Shown piece by piece: positions 6,782 to 15,140 of a stretch of 64,000 nt of DNA. The notes beneath the pieces are model-generated. The model had not been told where the DNA came from. It ran no database searches and saw nothing but the letters and a program-made list of their open reading frames with translations. The stretch comes from Clostridia bacterium (GTDB taxonomy: Bacteria > Bacillota > Clostridia > Christensenellales > Aristaeellaceae): the NCBI GenBank assembly GCA_017512985.1, contig JAFWEJ010000005.1:124001-188000 (forward strand), read 5' to 3'. The translations under genes and the position numbers were made by a program. Positions within the stretch are counted from its first letter, which is position 1; the number at the start of each line of letters is the position of its first letter.

Positions 6782-8263
6782 TTATTCCTCGATCATGTCG
6801 CTCAGGTCCGGGAGGAGCGCCAGCTGCGCCTCGTCGAACGTTTCGGGCCCGATCGCCTCCAGGTCTTCCGGCAGCTCGATCTTCTCCAGGCTCACACACT
6901 TTGAAAAGGCGTAGTTGCCGATGATCTCCACCGGATCGGGGATCACAATCTCCTTCAGGGAGATGCAGAGCATGAACGCGCCTTCGCCGATCTCTTCCAG
7001 GTCTTCCGGCAGTTCGATCTCCTCCAGCATGCTGCAGCCGGAGAAGGTGTTCATGTTGATAACATACAGGCTGGCGGGCAGCGCCATGCTTTTCAGGGAT
7101 TTGCACCTGCAGAAGGCAGACGCGCCGATATAGCTGCAGCGGTCCGGGATCCGGATCTCCTGCAGCGCGGAGCAATCGCTGAACGCGTCGCTGCCGATAT
7201 AGTCCACGGTGTCCGGCAGCGTCAGCTTTTCCAGGCCCGCGCAGCCCATGAACGCTCCGCCGCCGATATAGCGCAGGCCGTCCGGCAGGACAATCTCCTT
7301 CAGGTTTTTGCAGCCGGAGAAGGTGTTCCTGCTGATGGAGGTCACGCCGTCCGGCACCCTGACGGAAACCAGGCCGGCGCAGTTGCGGAACGCCATCTCC
7401 CCGATGGAGGTGACCGATTCCGGCAGGTTCACTTCCTTCAGGCTGTCGCAGCCGGAGAAGGCGCGTTCGGCGATCGATGTGACCCCCTCCGGGAAAGTCA
7501 GGCGCTCCAGCCCGGAGCATTCGAAGAACGCGTCCGAACCGATGGTGGAGATCTCCGTGTCTTCCAGGTTGATTTCCTTCAGGTTCCCGCAGCCGTAGAA
7601 GGCGCGGCGGCCGATCGCGGCCAGCGCGGAACCGTCCTCCTGGTCCGGTTTCCTGATCCGGATCTCCCGGATGTTGTCGCATTCATAGAACGCTTCCGCG
7701 CCGATGATGCGCGTTCCGGCGGCAAGCTTCAGCGTGCCCGCGCCGGCCTGCCCGGAATAATAAACCAGGCGGTGATCGTCGCAGCTGAAGAGAACGCCTT
7801 TATCCTCGTCGTATATCAGGTTTTTGTTCCAGCTGCCGTTGCCGTCCGCGTCGTCGTCGTCCAGGATGATCTCAAACAGCGCTTCGCATCCGGCAAAAGG
7901 ATTCACGCCGATCTCCGTCAGGCTGTCCGGAATGGTGACCGTGTCCAGGCTGGTGCAGCGTTTGAAAACAGAATCGCCAAGGGAGGTGACCCCTTCCGGG
8001 ATGATCACCTCCGTGATGGCGTTATTCGAATGGCAGGCGGAAGGCCCGATCGCCGTGACGGGGACGCCGTCCAGCTCGCCGGGGAAGGCCAGGGTGACGT
8101 CCTGGCCGGTATACCGGGTGATCATGGCCGTTCCGTCTTCCTGCACGATATATGCAAAGTCTCCGGATATGATCTCCTGGCCGGGCAGAACCTCAGCGCC
8201 GGCTGAAAAAAGGGCGCAGCAAAGAAGAAAGCAAATCAGCAGACACGGAAAACGCTTCCTCAT
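6782..8263 (-). CDS. BspA-like leucine-rich-repeat secreted protein
   Basis: 493 residues. A signal peptide (MRKRFPCLLICFLLCCALF to about residue 28) is followed by a short non-repeat domain and about 14 LRR_5 repeats of 22-24 residues with the pattern LKEI-LP-GL--IG--AF--C--L. Such proteins are surface or secreted adhesin-like scaffolds in gut anaerobes. No cell-wall anchor is visible. ATG 8263 has GAGGGGG at six bases. It sits between the antiporter and a small phage gene, with its own promoter. Paralogues occur at 15689-17632 and 36812-38575. Confidence 0.85.
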   Translation of the reverse strand: MRKRFPCLLICFLLCCALFSAGAEVLPGQEIISGDFAYIVQEDGTAMITRYTGQDVTLAFPGELDGVPVTAIGPSACHSNNAITEVIIPEGVTSLGDSVFKRCTSLDTVTIPDSLTEIGVNPFAGCEALFEIILDDDDADGNGSWNKNLIYDEDKGVLFSCDDHRLVYYSGQAGAGTLKLAAGTRIIGAEAFYECDNIREIRIRKPDQEDGSALAAIGRRAFYGCGNLKEINLEDTEISTIGSDAFFECSGLERLTFPEGVTSIAERAFSGCDSLKEVNLPESVTSIGEMAFRNCAGLVSVRVPDGVTSISRNTFSGCKNLKEIVLPDGLRYIGGGAFMGCAGLEKLTLPDTVDYIGSDAFSDCSALQEIRIPDRCSYIGASAFCRCKSLKSMALPASLYVINMNTFSGCSMLEEIELPEDLEEIGEGAFMLCISLKEIVIPDPVEIIGNYAFSKCVSLEKIELPEDLEAIGPETFDEAQLALLPDLSDMIEE

Positions 8264-8308
8264 CGTTGTCCCCCTCAAGCCGTGTTAAATTTCACCTGTC
8301 TTCAGTCT

Positions 8309-8337
8309 ATAATAGCCTGTTTTTTTCAGTTCGTCAA
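8309..8337 (-). promoter_or_regulatory. Promoter of the BspA-like gene
   Basis: On the minus strand TTGACG, 17 bases, TATTAT, about 45 bases upstream of the start codon. It lies just beyond the end of the small phage gene, giving the LRR gene independent expression. Confidence 0.7.
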
Positions 8338-8349
8338 TGTTTTGCCGCT

Positions 8350-8625
8350 TCAGGCAGGCGTCTCTCCCGCGGATTTCCTCACGGCGCCGCGTTTGCGGCC
8401 CGCGGCGTCGGTTCCTTCCAGCGGGTCTGCCTCCAGCTGTTTCTTCTCCGCCGGAGGAACCGCCGCTTCCAGCGAGCCGTCGTTCACCAGCATCCGGAAA
8501 AGCGGATCCTCCCGGATGGACTCAGGCGCTTCGTGAAAAGTGAGCCTGTTCAGCGGCGTGATCCGGTGGACCAGCTCTCCCTTTTTGTTGTGAAAATCCG
8601 CGCAGACGCGGGAAAGGATCAGCAT
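8350..8625 (-). CDS. Small phage structural-module protein of unknown function
   Basis: 91 residues beginning MLILSRVCADFHNKKGELVHRITP. The first 55 residues look like a compact beta domain (FHNKKGELVHRI, LTFHEAPESIREDPLF) and the tail is basic and Ala-rich. Small proteins of this type commonly follow the major capsid gene in phage clusters, but no named family is recognised. An AAAGGAG site precedes the ATG. The 57 bases between it and the capsid gene carry one copy of an AATTCATAATT repeat. Confidence 0.55.
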   Translation of the reverse strand: MLILSRVCADFHNKKGELVHRITPLNRLTFHEAPESIREDPLFRMLVNDGSLEAAVPPAEKKQLEADPLEGTDAAGRKRGAVRKSAGETPA

Positions 8626-8647
8626 AGGAAAACTCCTTTCAGTCGTT

Positions 8648-8661
8648 TTAATTCATAATTC
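8648..8661. repeat. AT-rich AATTCATAATT repeat, single unit
   Basis: TTAATTCATAATTC in otherwise GC-rich DNA. It matches the core of repeats found at 25534, 27087, 33494 and 33651. Confidence 0.5.
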
Positions 8662-8682
8662 TGTCCCCGGCGTTCCTTCCGG

Positions 8683-9654
8683 TCAGATTGCATCGAGGTA
8701 GCGCACGGTAGACGGATACAGGAACCTGACTTCACTGAACTGCGCGATATAGGGGATCTTGATGCGCATTTCGGAATATTCCGTGTCCATGCGGCGCAGC
8801 GGCTGGGTCAGGTTGAAGCAGACGCGGTCAACGCGGTTCATGTAGACCACCATGCGGTCGCTGCCGCTGCTCCCGGCTCCCGCGCACCACTTGCAGGGAG
8901 AAATTGTCAGGCTGCCGCCCTGCTGGGCGGTAAGGTTGTTCTCCAGCACATAGGTCAGGATGGAGCGTTCCGAATCGTCGGAAACCTTGCGGGTCACCAG
9001 CATGCCGAACTGCTGCACCGGGATCAGGATATGGTTCGGCAGCGCGTCGCCCGAGCAGTCGTTGTCCCGCCAGAGGGAAGAGATTGCGCTGTTGATATCG
9101 TCCAGGATCTCGTCCGCGGTCTTGTGCTGCCATTGCGTGTCCGGGCCGCCGGACGTATGGGCCGCCGCGGCGGAGCGGGCCACATTCGGGTTGTTGATGA
9201 GGCCGGTGGAGGAGACCTTGGCAAAGCCGACATAGACGTTCCGGTCGATCAGCTTGTCGCAGTGGAGCCGGATGCCCTTGTTCAGGAAAGTCTCCGGATC
9301 GCGGCCGACGCTCATCATCTTTTCCCGCTCCAGGGTGGAAAAGGACATGTATTCGGCAAAGTTGAAGGTGCGCGCCACCTGCTTCGCCATGTCCGCCTGG
9401 ATCACGGGAATGTCGTTGGCCGCCTCAAAGAAGAGGTTGTCGTCTTCCCCGCCGGTGGAGGCGTAGGTCACGTCGACGGAGGCGATGGACTCGACCAGGC
9501 CGCCGCCGGTAATGACCGGCATATCCCGCGGCCAGTCCGTGCCGGACAGCGGCTCGAGAATGGTATCGTCCACCTTCTCCAGTTCCTTCATCAGGAAGGT
9601 ATAGGAATCGTTCACCGCCAGGCGGCGGGTCCGGATGGGAGGGGTTTTATACAT
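8683..9654 (-). CDS. Phage major capsid protein, DUF2184 (HK97-fold) family
   Basis: 323 residues starting MYKTPPIRTRRLAVNDSYTF. Features of DUF2184 capsid proteins are visible: a long N-terminal part with SIDVTYAS-like sequence and YMSFSTLEREKMM, the KLIDRNVYVGFAK region, a mid-domain HILIPVQQFGML, and the C-terminal RMVVYMNRVDRVCFNLTQPLRRM and QFSEVRFLYPSTVRYLD. It should form the icosahedral shell. ATG 9654 follows AAAGGAG; the frame remains open upstream without a ribosome site. The frame is complete, with no sign of decay. Confidence 0.85.
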   Translation of the reverse strand: MYKTPPIRTRRLAVNDSYTFLMKELEKVDDTILEPLSGTDWPRDMPVITGGGLVESIASVDVTYASTGGEDDNLFFEAANDIPVIQADMAKQVARTFNFAEYMSFSTLEREKMMSVGRDPETFLNKGIRLHCDKLIDRNVYVGFAKVSSTGLINNPNVARSAAAAHTSGGPDTQWQHKTADEILDDINSAISSLWRDNDCSGDALPNHILIPVQQFGMLVTRKVSDDSERSILTYVLENNLTAQQGGSLTISPCKWCAGAGSSGSDRMVVYMNRVDRVCFNLTQPLRRMDTEYSEMRIKIPYIAQFSEVRFLYPSTVRYLDAI

Positions 9655-9679
9655 TGAATATCTCCTTTCAGTCGGTTGG

Positions 9680-10180
9680 TTACAGGACGTTCCGTTTGTT
9701 GACAACCGCTTCACAGCAGGAGACGGAACCCGTCCGCGGCCTGCGGACGCGCACGTTCTCCAGCAGCAGGGTCGTTCCGGAGGCGCCCATGTTTGTGACA
9801 AGCGTGCCGTCCGTCTTGCGGATATAGAGCATGCTGCCCTGCACGCCGTTTACGCCCGTTTCCAGGGCAATGCTGCCGCGGACGAGCACCTCCATCACAT
9901 CGCCGGGATGCCAGGCGCTCCGGGGCGGGTCGTTGAACTGTCCCTGCGGGTAAACGTCCGGCGTTTTGTCCCTCACGCTGACGGCAAACCCGAGGAAATC
10001 CGCGAATTCCTGCGGCGACGCGATACTGAAAGGCTCGGCGCCGTTTTCGTTGATGAACACCGGCGCGCCGAACGGAACATCCCTGTCCGAGGCGTTCCGG
10101 ACGGAGATGATGATATTGTCCGCGGAACGCGTGACCGTTCCGGGACTGCCGTATCCGAATATGTTCTGCACTTTACCCAT
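9680..10180 (-). CDS. Phage capsid cement/decoration protein (Gp24-like)
   Basis: 166 residues, beta-rich, with MGKVQNIFGYGSPGTVTRS at the start, a DVPFGAPVFI strand, GFAVSVRDKTP, and WHPGDVMEVLVRGSIALE. The G-x-V-R-G-x-I and P-G-D elements are typical of structural cement proteins that trimerise on the capsid surface. It lies between the scaffold and the major capsid gene, the usual place. A GGAGGG site precedes ATG 10180. Identification is by pattern and position. Confidence 0.65.
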   Translation of the reverse strand: MGKVQNIFGYGSPGTVTRSADNIIISVRNASDRDVPFGAPVFINENGAEPFSIASPQEFADFLGFAVSVRDKTPDVYPQGQFNDPPRSAWHPGDVMEVLVRGSIALETGVNGVQGSMLYIRKTDGTLVTNMGASGTTLLLENVRVRRPRTGSVSCCEAVVNKRNVL

Positions 10181-10202
10181 AATACTGTACCCTCCGCTGG
10201 TT

Positions 10203-10904
10203 TTACTGTTTCACGTAAGAGATATTGCGCTTTTCCATGATCCGGCGGCCCAGCTCCGCGGACGCCGGCGCCGTCCGTTTCCTTGCGGACGCCAGCGCGG
10301 CATAGGCGTCCGTGCCGGTCGTTCCGCGCTTTTCGGTGCGGCGGATACGGGCGGCGATATCGCCGGCCACCTGCCGCCGGACCTTCGGGGGCATCTTCAC
10401 GAGCGCGGGCCGGACCGCCGCCAGCGCGGCGCGAAGCGCGTCGCCGGCCTCCAGGGTTTCAGACGGTTCTTCCTCTTCCTCCTCTTCCAGGACGACCGAC
10501 GCCACCGGGTCCAGGACCTCCTCCATCATGGCCGCAATTTCTCCGGCAGCAGGATCGGCAGCTTCGGCGGCTTCAATAACTTCTTCCACAGCCTCCGCGG
10601 TTTCTTCAGCAGGATCCTCATCCGCGGCAGGCGCGCTCTCCAGCAGGGAGATGATGCGGTCCAGGCGGGAGATCAGTTCACCCAAAGCCGATTCATCCAC
10701 TGTAACAGTGGTTTCCGGCGTTTCGATAACAGCTGCCGGTTCTTCAATCACCGGAGCTGTTTCCGCGGCAGCCTCTTCCGGTTCCGCTATTTCTGAATTG
10801 TTTTCGTTTTCCGGCTCGAGCATTTCCTCAATGATCCCGGCGACGGTCTCGATGTCGCCGTCCTTGGCCATACGGGCCAGCACTTTGGACAGGGATTTCT
10901 TCAT
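10203..10904 (-). CDS. Phage scaffold-like protein, internal start within the DUF2213 frame
   Basis: Starting at ATG 10904 (MKKSLSKVLARMAKDGDIE), preceded by AAAGGAG at good spacing, this gives 233 residues in the same frame as the longer gene. The sequence is strongly acidic and Ala/Glu-rich (EPEEAAAETAPVIEEPAAVIE; EEEEEEEPSETLEA) with a basic C-terminus (RRTEKRG, RRIMEKRNISYVKQ), typical of scaffolds whose basic tail contacts the capsid protein. The arrangement recalls lambda C/Nu3, where a scaffold is made from an internal start in the protease gene. It may instead be a separate gene joined by an open repeat. Confidence 0.6.
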   Translation of the reverse strand: MKKSLSKVLARMAKDGDIETVAGIIEEMLEPENENNSEIAEPEEAAAETAPVIEEPAAVIETPETTVTVDESALGELISRLDRIISLLESAPAADEDPAEETAEAVEEVIEAAEAADPAAGEIAAMMEEVLDPVASVVLEEEEEEEPSETLEAGDALRAALAAVRPALVKMPPKVRRQVAGDIAARIRRTEKRGTTGTDAYAALASARKRTAPASAELGRRIMEKRNISYVKQ

Positions 10905-11702
10905 GTTGTTCTTTCTCCTTTCAGGTTGGTTTATTGCGATCATCGCAGCCGCTCTCCTCTGTATGTGATTCGTTCCAGCGCTGAAGCGCTGACTCATCAT
11001 CATGTCTTCGCCTTCGGCTTGCCAATCGCGGGCTCCTGCAGCACGGCACCTGTATTCCGCAGACTCAATCGGCGCGACTCCCCGCAGGGGAGCTCGCTTG
11101 TTTCGTCTGACCTCACCTCCTGCGAAGCATCCGCCACTGGCGGTCGCAGGAGGTTCGCCCAAATCAGAGATTTGGACAGGATGCTCGTCCTTTATCGAAA
11201 CGCGGGAACCTGCGCGGCCGGCGTCGACAACCGCCACGTGGTTCCCGCGGATCTGCCGCTGGACATACTGCCCGTTTTCCTCACAGAGCTCGTAGGTATA
11301 GCCGCAGGAAATCTCCCGCTTGCCGTCCTCCAGGATGGCGGTGATCAGCGCCGGGTCGGTGATGATCAGGTCCGCCAGCAGCAGGTCCGATTCCTCCCCG
11401 CTTCCGCGGCGCACATTGTGGGCGTGGCCCTTCTGCAGGGCGCGGATATTGGTGACATCCACGCCCTCCGGCGGATGGTCGTTCGTGACGGGCATTCCCT
11501 CGAAGGACGCGACCGTTGCCGGGGAGAAGACTTCCTCCTCCGGACGGTATACAGGAACAGTTCCGGCACCGCCCAGCCCCAGCTCACCGGGCAGGTATTC
11601 CTGCGCGCCCGTCCGGGCCACCGGCACGTTCAGGCACAGGAGATACCCTTCGGGCTCCCTCTTTGAGATGTTTTCAGACAAACGGGTTCCGTAGTAATGC
11701 AC
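10203..11702 (-). CDS. DUF2213 phage capsid-maturation protein fused in frame to scaffold
   Basis: 499 residues. Residues 1-175 are the DUF2213 domain (LSENISKREPEGYLLCLNVP, TVASFEGMPVTNDHPPEG, AHNVRRGSGE, LLLADLIITDPALI, REISCGYTYE, and RGNHVAVVDAGRAG), thought to act in prohead processing. A linker of about 80 residues is encoded by a palindromic repeat element (about 10935-11170) and stays open. The rest is a Glu/Ala-rich scaffold-like region. GTG 11702 was chosen: its AGGAGG is seven bases away, while an ATG two codons earlier abuts the site. The two parts may be translated separately, because the second half has its own ribosome site. Confidence 0.65.
   Translation of the reverse strand: MHYYGTRLSENISKREPEGYLLCLNVPVARTGAQEYLPGELGLGGAGTVPVYRPEEEVFSPATVASFEGMPVTNDHPPEGVDVTNIRALQKGHAHNVRRGSGEESDLLLADLIITDPALITAILEDGKREISCGYTYELCEENGQYVQRQIRGNHVAVVDAGRAGSRVSIKDEHPVQISDLGEPPATASGGCFAGGEVRRNKRAPLRGVAPIESAEYRCRAAGARDWQAEGEDMMMSQRFSAGTNHIQRRAAAMIAINQPERRKNNMKKSLSKVLARMAKDGDIETVAGIIEEMLEPENENNSEIAEPEEAAAETAPVIEEPAAVIETPETTVTVDESALGELISRLDRIISLLESAPAADEDPAEETAEAVEEVIEAAEAADPAAGEIAAMMEEVLDPVASVVLEEEEEEEPSETLEAGDALRAALAAVRPALVKMPPKVRRQVAGDIAARIRRTEKRGTTGTDAYAALASARKRTAPASAELGRRIMEKRNISYVKQ
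10935..11170 (-). repeat. Palindromic repeat element, copy B (long form)
   Basis: Read on the minus strand it starts GGGCGAACC and has three hairpins: CTCCTGCGA...TCGCAGGAG around CCGCC-AGT-GGCGG, then CTCCCC-TGC-GGGGAG, and near the far end CAGCGCT-TC-AGCGCTG. It shares about 100 bases with copy A in the same order, then extends about 130 bases further. It is open in the frame joining DUF2213 to the scaffold. Exact ends are uncertain. Confidence 0.7.
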
Positions 11703-11729
11703 AGGCATTCCTCCTGTTCGTTTTTTCCT

Positions 11730-11758
11730 TTGACTCACTGCGGCTCTTCTGGTAAGAT
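11730..11758 (+). promoter_or_regulatory. Promoter of the secreted-protein gene at 11797
   Basis: TTGACT, 17 bases, TAAGAT, 38 bases before the ATG. It begins 21 bases beyond the upstream-most start codon of the divergent DUF2213 gene. Confidence 0.65.
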
Positions 11759-11796
11759 GGATACAGAAAATAAAAAAGCACAGGGAGGACTCATCA

Positions 11797-12426
11797 ATGT
11801 TCAGAAATATCCGGAAACCTCTGGCCCTTCTGCTGGCGATTGCAACCGCCCTCATGATCATGCCGGCCTTCGCCGAAACCGTTACTGTCGACGAACTCCT
11901 CGGCACGCTGGAAGGCGAAACATACACAAACACCTTCCTCGGACTGGGCTGCGACCTGTCGGGTATGCATTTTAATACCAAAGAAGAAATAGAGACCATC
12001 AACAACCTGACAAAGACTCTCCTGACCGAGGACGTCGCTGCCATGGCCGACGCAAACATCACCGTCATGATGGCTGAAGCGCAGGGATCCCAGCAGAGTC
12101 TCATGATCCAGGTCCAGAACATGAAAGAATATGCCGCCACCTACCGGACTATCGGACTGAAGGCCATCGCGGAGACCTCGCTCAGTCAGTACGTTTCCAT
12201 GTTTGAAGCCCAGGGAATGACCGATGTCCAGCTCACCGTAGCCGACCAGGACATCGGCGGCCAGACCTTCACATCCTATAACATGGATTACAATTATCTG
12301 GGGCTGCATATGTATACCAGGCAGGTATGGATGCTGAAAGACGACTACATTGTTTACATCACAGCCACTTCTGCCAGCGAGAATACGAAGGACGAGCTGT
12401 TCACACGCTTCTTCCTGCTGCAGTAA
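11797..12426 (+). CDS. Secreted protein of unknown function inserted in the phage module
   Basis: 209 residues with a clear signal peptide (MFRNIRKPLALLLAIATAL, cleavage likely after AFA). The mature part is a mixed alpha/beta domain with ADANITVMMAEA, SLMIQVQNM, and a C-terminal YLGLHMYTRQVWMLKDDYIVYIT, suggestive of a soluble exported domain; no family is recognised. It has an AGGGAGG-type site, its own promoter and its own terminator. It lies on the plus strand between portal and DUF2213, where related phages often carry a MuF-like minor head gene. It resembles a host gene, not a phage gene. Confidence 0.65.
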   Translation: MFRNIRKPLALLLAIATALMIMPAFAETVTVDELLGTLEGETYTNTFLGLGCDLSGMHFNTKEEIETINNLTKTLLTEDVAAMADANITVMMAEAQGSQQSLMIQVQNMKEYAATYRTIGLKAIAETSLSQYVSMFEAQGMTDVQLTVADQDIGGQTFTSYNMDYNYLGLHMYTRQVWMLKDDYIVYITATSASENTKDELFTRFFLLQ

Positions 12427-12463
12427 ACCGCATACCGGAAGAACAGGCTCCCGTAAACCCGGG

Positions 12464-12490
12464 AAAGCAGGGATCAATCCCCTGCTTTCT
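12464..12490. terminator. Terminator of the secreted-protein gene, overlapping the portal gene's end
   Basis: AAAGCAGGG, loop ATCAAT, CCCCTGCTTT, then a T-rich run. The right arm lies within the last codons of the convergent portal gene (stop at 12474), so the hairpin serves the plus-strand gene while overlapping phage coding DNA. Confidence 0.75.
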
Positions 12491-13892
12491 TTTTTATGCC
12501 TGCCTCTTCCTCCAGCTTTGTATAGACTCCCAGTTCCCCGCCGCGGCTTTTGAGCTCCGCAAGAGCCTGGTCCCGGGTGAGCAGGCCGCACCTGAACGCT
12601 TCTATGACATCCGCGGAAAGCGTCCGCACCAGCTCCGCGCGCTCCGCGGGGCCGGCCGTCATGGCCGGTTCAAAAACAAACTCCAGGCCGCCGGGCGCTT
12701 CACCCCAGCAGGAGACGGCCATCACCGGCAGGAGCTTCTCCAGCGCCGGCCGCAGCATTCGCTCCTGCAGGGACGCGATCATGTCGTAATAGTTCCGCAG
12801 GTCCGACTCTCCGGTGGCGTTCATTCCCTGGGGAGAGCGGCCGAAGAGCTTTGTCGCGGGAATCTCCGCCGCGCCGGCCATATCCATCATGAACTGTTCA
12901 TAGATCCCGCTCAGCCCGGCAAAGGAATAGGCGTGGGTTTCAAAGGAATCGTCCCGGGAAAGCAGCTGGATGCCGAAGGACGTGCGGAAGCGGTTTTCCA
13001 GCCCCATGGCGTATTCCACGCTCTGCCTCTGTTCCTCGGTGCCGGCGCTGAGCACATCCCCGCAGTCCGACATCTTCAGGGTTGTGATGTTTGCCTGGAA
13101 GATCAGCTGGGCGATGTTCGCGGACGCGGCGCTGCGCTTGAGCAGCTCGTCCATGATATGCTCCATCTCGCTGGCGCCCCAGAAGTTTTCGCGGACCATC
13201 TCCATGCGCGGCAGCTCCCGGCCGATGAAGCGAAGCACCCGGGAATGGTGCAGCGTCACGCTGCGGCAGTTATCCGTATCCAGGTTCACAGTATAGCTTT
13301 CCGGCAGGCCGAAGTCCGGATCGTCCAGGTCGGAAACCAGTTCCAGGGACGGTTCGATTCCCTGCGCCCGGTCCAGCACCAGCAGGCCCTGGAAACAGTC
13401 CGGCAGGAGCCTGTCCGTATCCAGCGGCTGATCCAGCCGGTCCTCCTCGCCCCGGATCACCATGAGCGCCAGGGAACCGCCGTAGAGCCGCGCCCACCGC
13501 ACCGCGTTGGTGATCTCCTGCTTCACGCTGTGGCGGGCCTCCAGGCGGCGCAGCGCGTGAAGCTGTTCTTCCGTCACGGAGGCGGACAGCCTGTACCAGG
13601 CGCGGGTCATGTCTTCGGAGGGCATGTCGATGATGCGCATCGTCAGCCAGGACTCGCGGTACATGGAGGTAAGGAGTTCCGGATCGGAGGTCAGGCCGGA
13701 TCGGAGAAAGGTGCCGGAGGACAGCAAAGGGGAATCCTCGCCCAGAAAAGCGGCGGCGTTGGAATAACCGTCGGAAGAAAAACGGGAGCGGGATGGCGCC
13801 TGCCGGGGGAGATCCTTCGGCTCTGCCTGGCAGCTTTGCCCGGGATGACGCCCGAAAGAACGGGTGTCTCTTTTTGTCTGGTTTTTCTTCAT
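12474..13892 (-). CDS. Phage portal protein, DUF1073 (Acb1-like) family
   Basis: 472 residues. Diagnostic stretches are ESWLTMRIIDMPSEDMTRAW, VRWARLYGGSLALMVI, LHHSRVLRFIGRELP, NIAQLIFQANITTLKM, and the family hallmark LFGRSPQGMNATGESDLRNYYD. The portal forms the dodecameric ring through which DNA is packaged and to which the neck attaches. It begins immediately after the large terminase stop, so the two are probably translationally coupled. No frameshift or truncation is visible relative to family length (about 430-480 residues). Confidence 0.88.
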   Translation of the reverse strand: MKKNQTKRDTRSFGRHPGQSCQAEPKDLPRQAPSRSRFSSDGYSNAAAFLGEDSPLLSSGTFLRSGLTSDPELLTSMYRESWLTMRIIDMPSEDMTRAWYRLSASVTEEQLHALRRLEARHSVKQEITNAVRWARLYGGSLALMVIRGEEDRLDQPLDTDRLLPDCFQGLLVLDRAQGIEPSLELVSDLDDPDFGLPESYTVNLDTDNCRSVTLHHSRVLRFIGRELPRMEMVRENFWGASEMEHIMDELLKRSAASANIAQLIFQANITTLKMSDCGDVLSAGTEEQRQSVEYAMGLENRFRTSFGIQLLSRDDSFETHAYSFAGLSGIYEQFMMDMAGAAEIPATKLFGRSPQGMNATGESDLRNYYDMIASLQERMLRPALEKLLPVMAVSCWGEAPGGLEFVFEPAMTAGPAERAELVRTLSADVIEAFRCGLLTRDQALAELKSRGGELGVYTKLEEEAGIKKKAGD

Positions 13893-15140
13893 TTATCTCC
13901 TGAACCGCGTAGCGCGGGTGTGGCAAAGGTAACGCAGCGCGTCCATGGCGTGGTCGTGGTCCTTAAGGGGGCGTTCCTCGCCGCGCTGGCGGGCTTTGTC
14001 GTCCCAGACGTAGCTGTGGATTTCCCGCAGAAGTGCGGGGCAGCGCTTCCGGTCCGCGCGGACCAGGCGGCTGCCGATCAGCACCGCCGTGGTCGCGATG
14101 CCCTCCCGGACGTCGTTCTTCGCGTCCAGCACGCGGAACCCGCGGTTGCGCAGCTCCGCCTTGAAACTGGCGGCGCTGGGATCCACGATGACCTGGATGT
14201 TCCGGTCCCCGTCCAGGAAGGCGGCCAGGTCGTCCGCGTATTCCGCGTCGGTCTTCTGGCGCCGCCGGGCAGCGGAATCCCAGTAATACTCGTTCATAAT
14301 CCAGAAAGTTCTTCCGTCGTCCCGTACATCCAGGAAGACGCAGGGGTTCACCGTGCCGTAATCCACGGCGCAGAAACGGCGCATGCCGCGAAACGGCAGA
14401 TCCTCCTCCGCCCGCTCCTCCCGCAGGAAGGTATTGGCGCTGTCGTCCCACATGGGATAGACGGCGCCTTCCGCGCTGACCCATTCGCCGAGGATGTACT
14501 GGCGGTAAAAAACGCCCGAAAAGCTTCGGGCGTAGCTCTCCCGGATCCGCGGGGAGAGGGTCAGGTTGTCGTCCATGGTGAAGTGGAGCCGGTACAGGCC
14601 GATCTCGTCCGCCCGGTCGATGAAATCCGTCTTGAGGTAATGGTACGCGCCGTTCGGGTTGCAGTTCAGGAAAATGCGGCTGCCCTCCACGGAACAGCGT
14701 CCGATCATCTGGTCGATAAAGGACCGGGGAAACAGCGCCGCCTCGTCGGCGTAGGCGCCTGCGGCGGTCATGCCCTGGAGTTTGTCCTGGGCGTTGTCCT
14801 TGTCCGCGCCGAACAGGTAATAGCTGTTCCCGCCGATAATCAGGCGGCCCTCTCCCCGCTTCCATTCCGCGGGAATGCCCAGGGTTTCCAGCATGGCCGT
14901 CATCGGGCCGAGCACATTGCGCGCCAGCGCGCCGGAGGTGACCCCTGCCAGGATGAAATCCTGACCGCGGAAACTGTCCAGGCTCCAGAGCAGGAAGGAA
15001 AGGATCATCGCCACGGTCTTTCCGCTGCGGATGGCGCCGTCCGCCAGGACGATCCGCCGGTCCGCGTATCCGGATCCCGGCCGCCACCAGTTCAGCAGCT
15101 GGCGCTGTTTGCTCGAAAATGGCCGGAAGGTGAAACTCAT
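13893..15140 (-). CDS. Phage terminase large subunit (PBSX family)
   Basis: 415 residues. The ATPase domain has Walker A GAIRSGKT near residue 35, the LFGADKDNAQDKLQG motif, and Walker B-like AGAYADEAALF near residue 130. NCNPNGAYHYLK follows. The C-terminal nuclease region has FCAVDYGTVNPCVFLD and IVDPSAASFKAELRNRG, with the Asp residues expected for the RNase H-like fold. It drives DNA packaging. It overlaps the small subunit by 4 bases (ATGA) and abuts the portal gene, a tight packaging operon. All catalytic motifs appear intact. Confidence 0.92.
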   Translation of the reverse strand: MSFTFRPFSSKQRQLLNWWRPGSGYADRRIVLADGAIRSGKTVAMILSFLLWSLDSFRGQDFILAGVTSGALARNVLGPMTAMLETLGIPAEWKRGEGRLIIGGNSYYLFGADKDNAQDKLQGMTAAGAYADEAALFPRSFIDQMIGRCSVEGSRIFLNCNPNGAYHYLKTDFIDRADEIGLYRLHFTMDDNLTLSPRIRESYARSFSGVFYRQYILGEWVSAEGAVYPMWDDSANTFLREERAEEDLPFRGMRRFCAVDYGTVNPCVFLDVRDDGRTFWIMNEYYWDSAARRRQKTDAEYADDLAAFLDGDRNIQVIVDPSAASFKAELRNRGFRVLDAKNDVREGIATTAVLIGSRLVRADRKRCPALLREIHSYVWDDKARQRGEERPLKDHDHAMDALRYLCHTRATRFRR

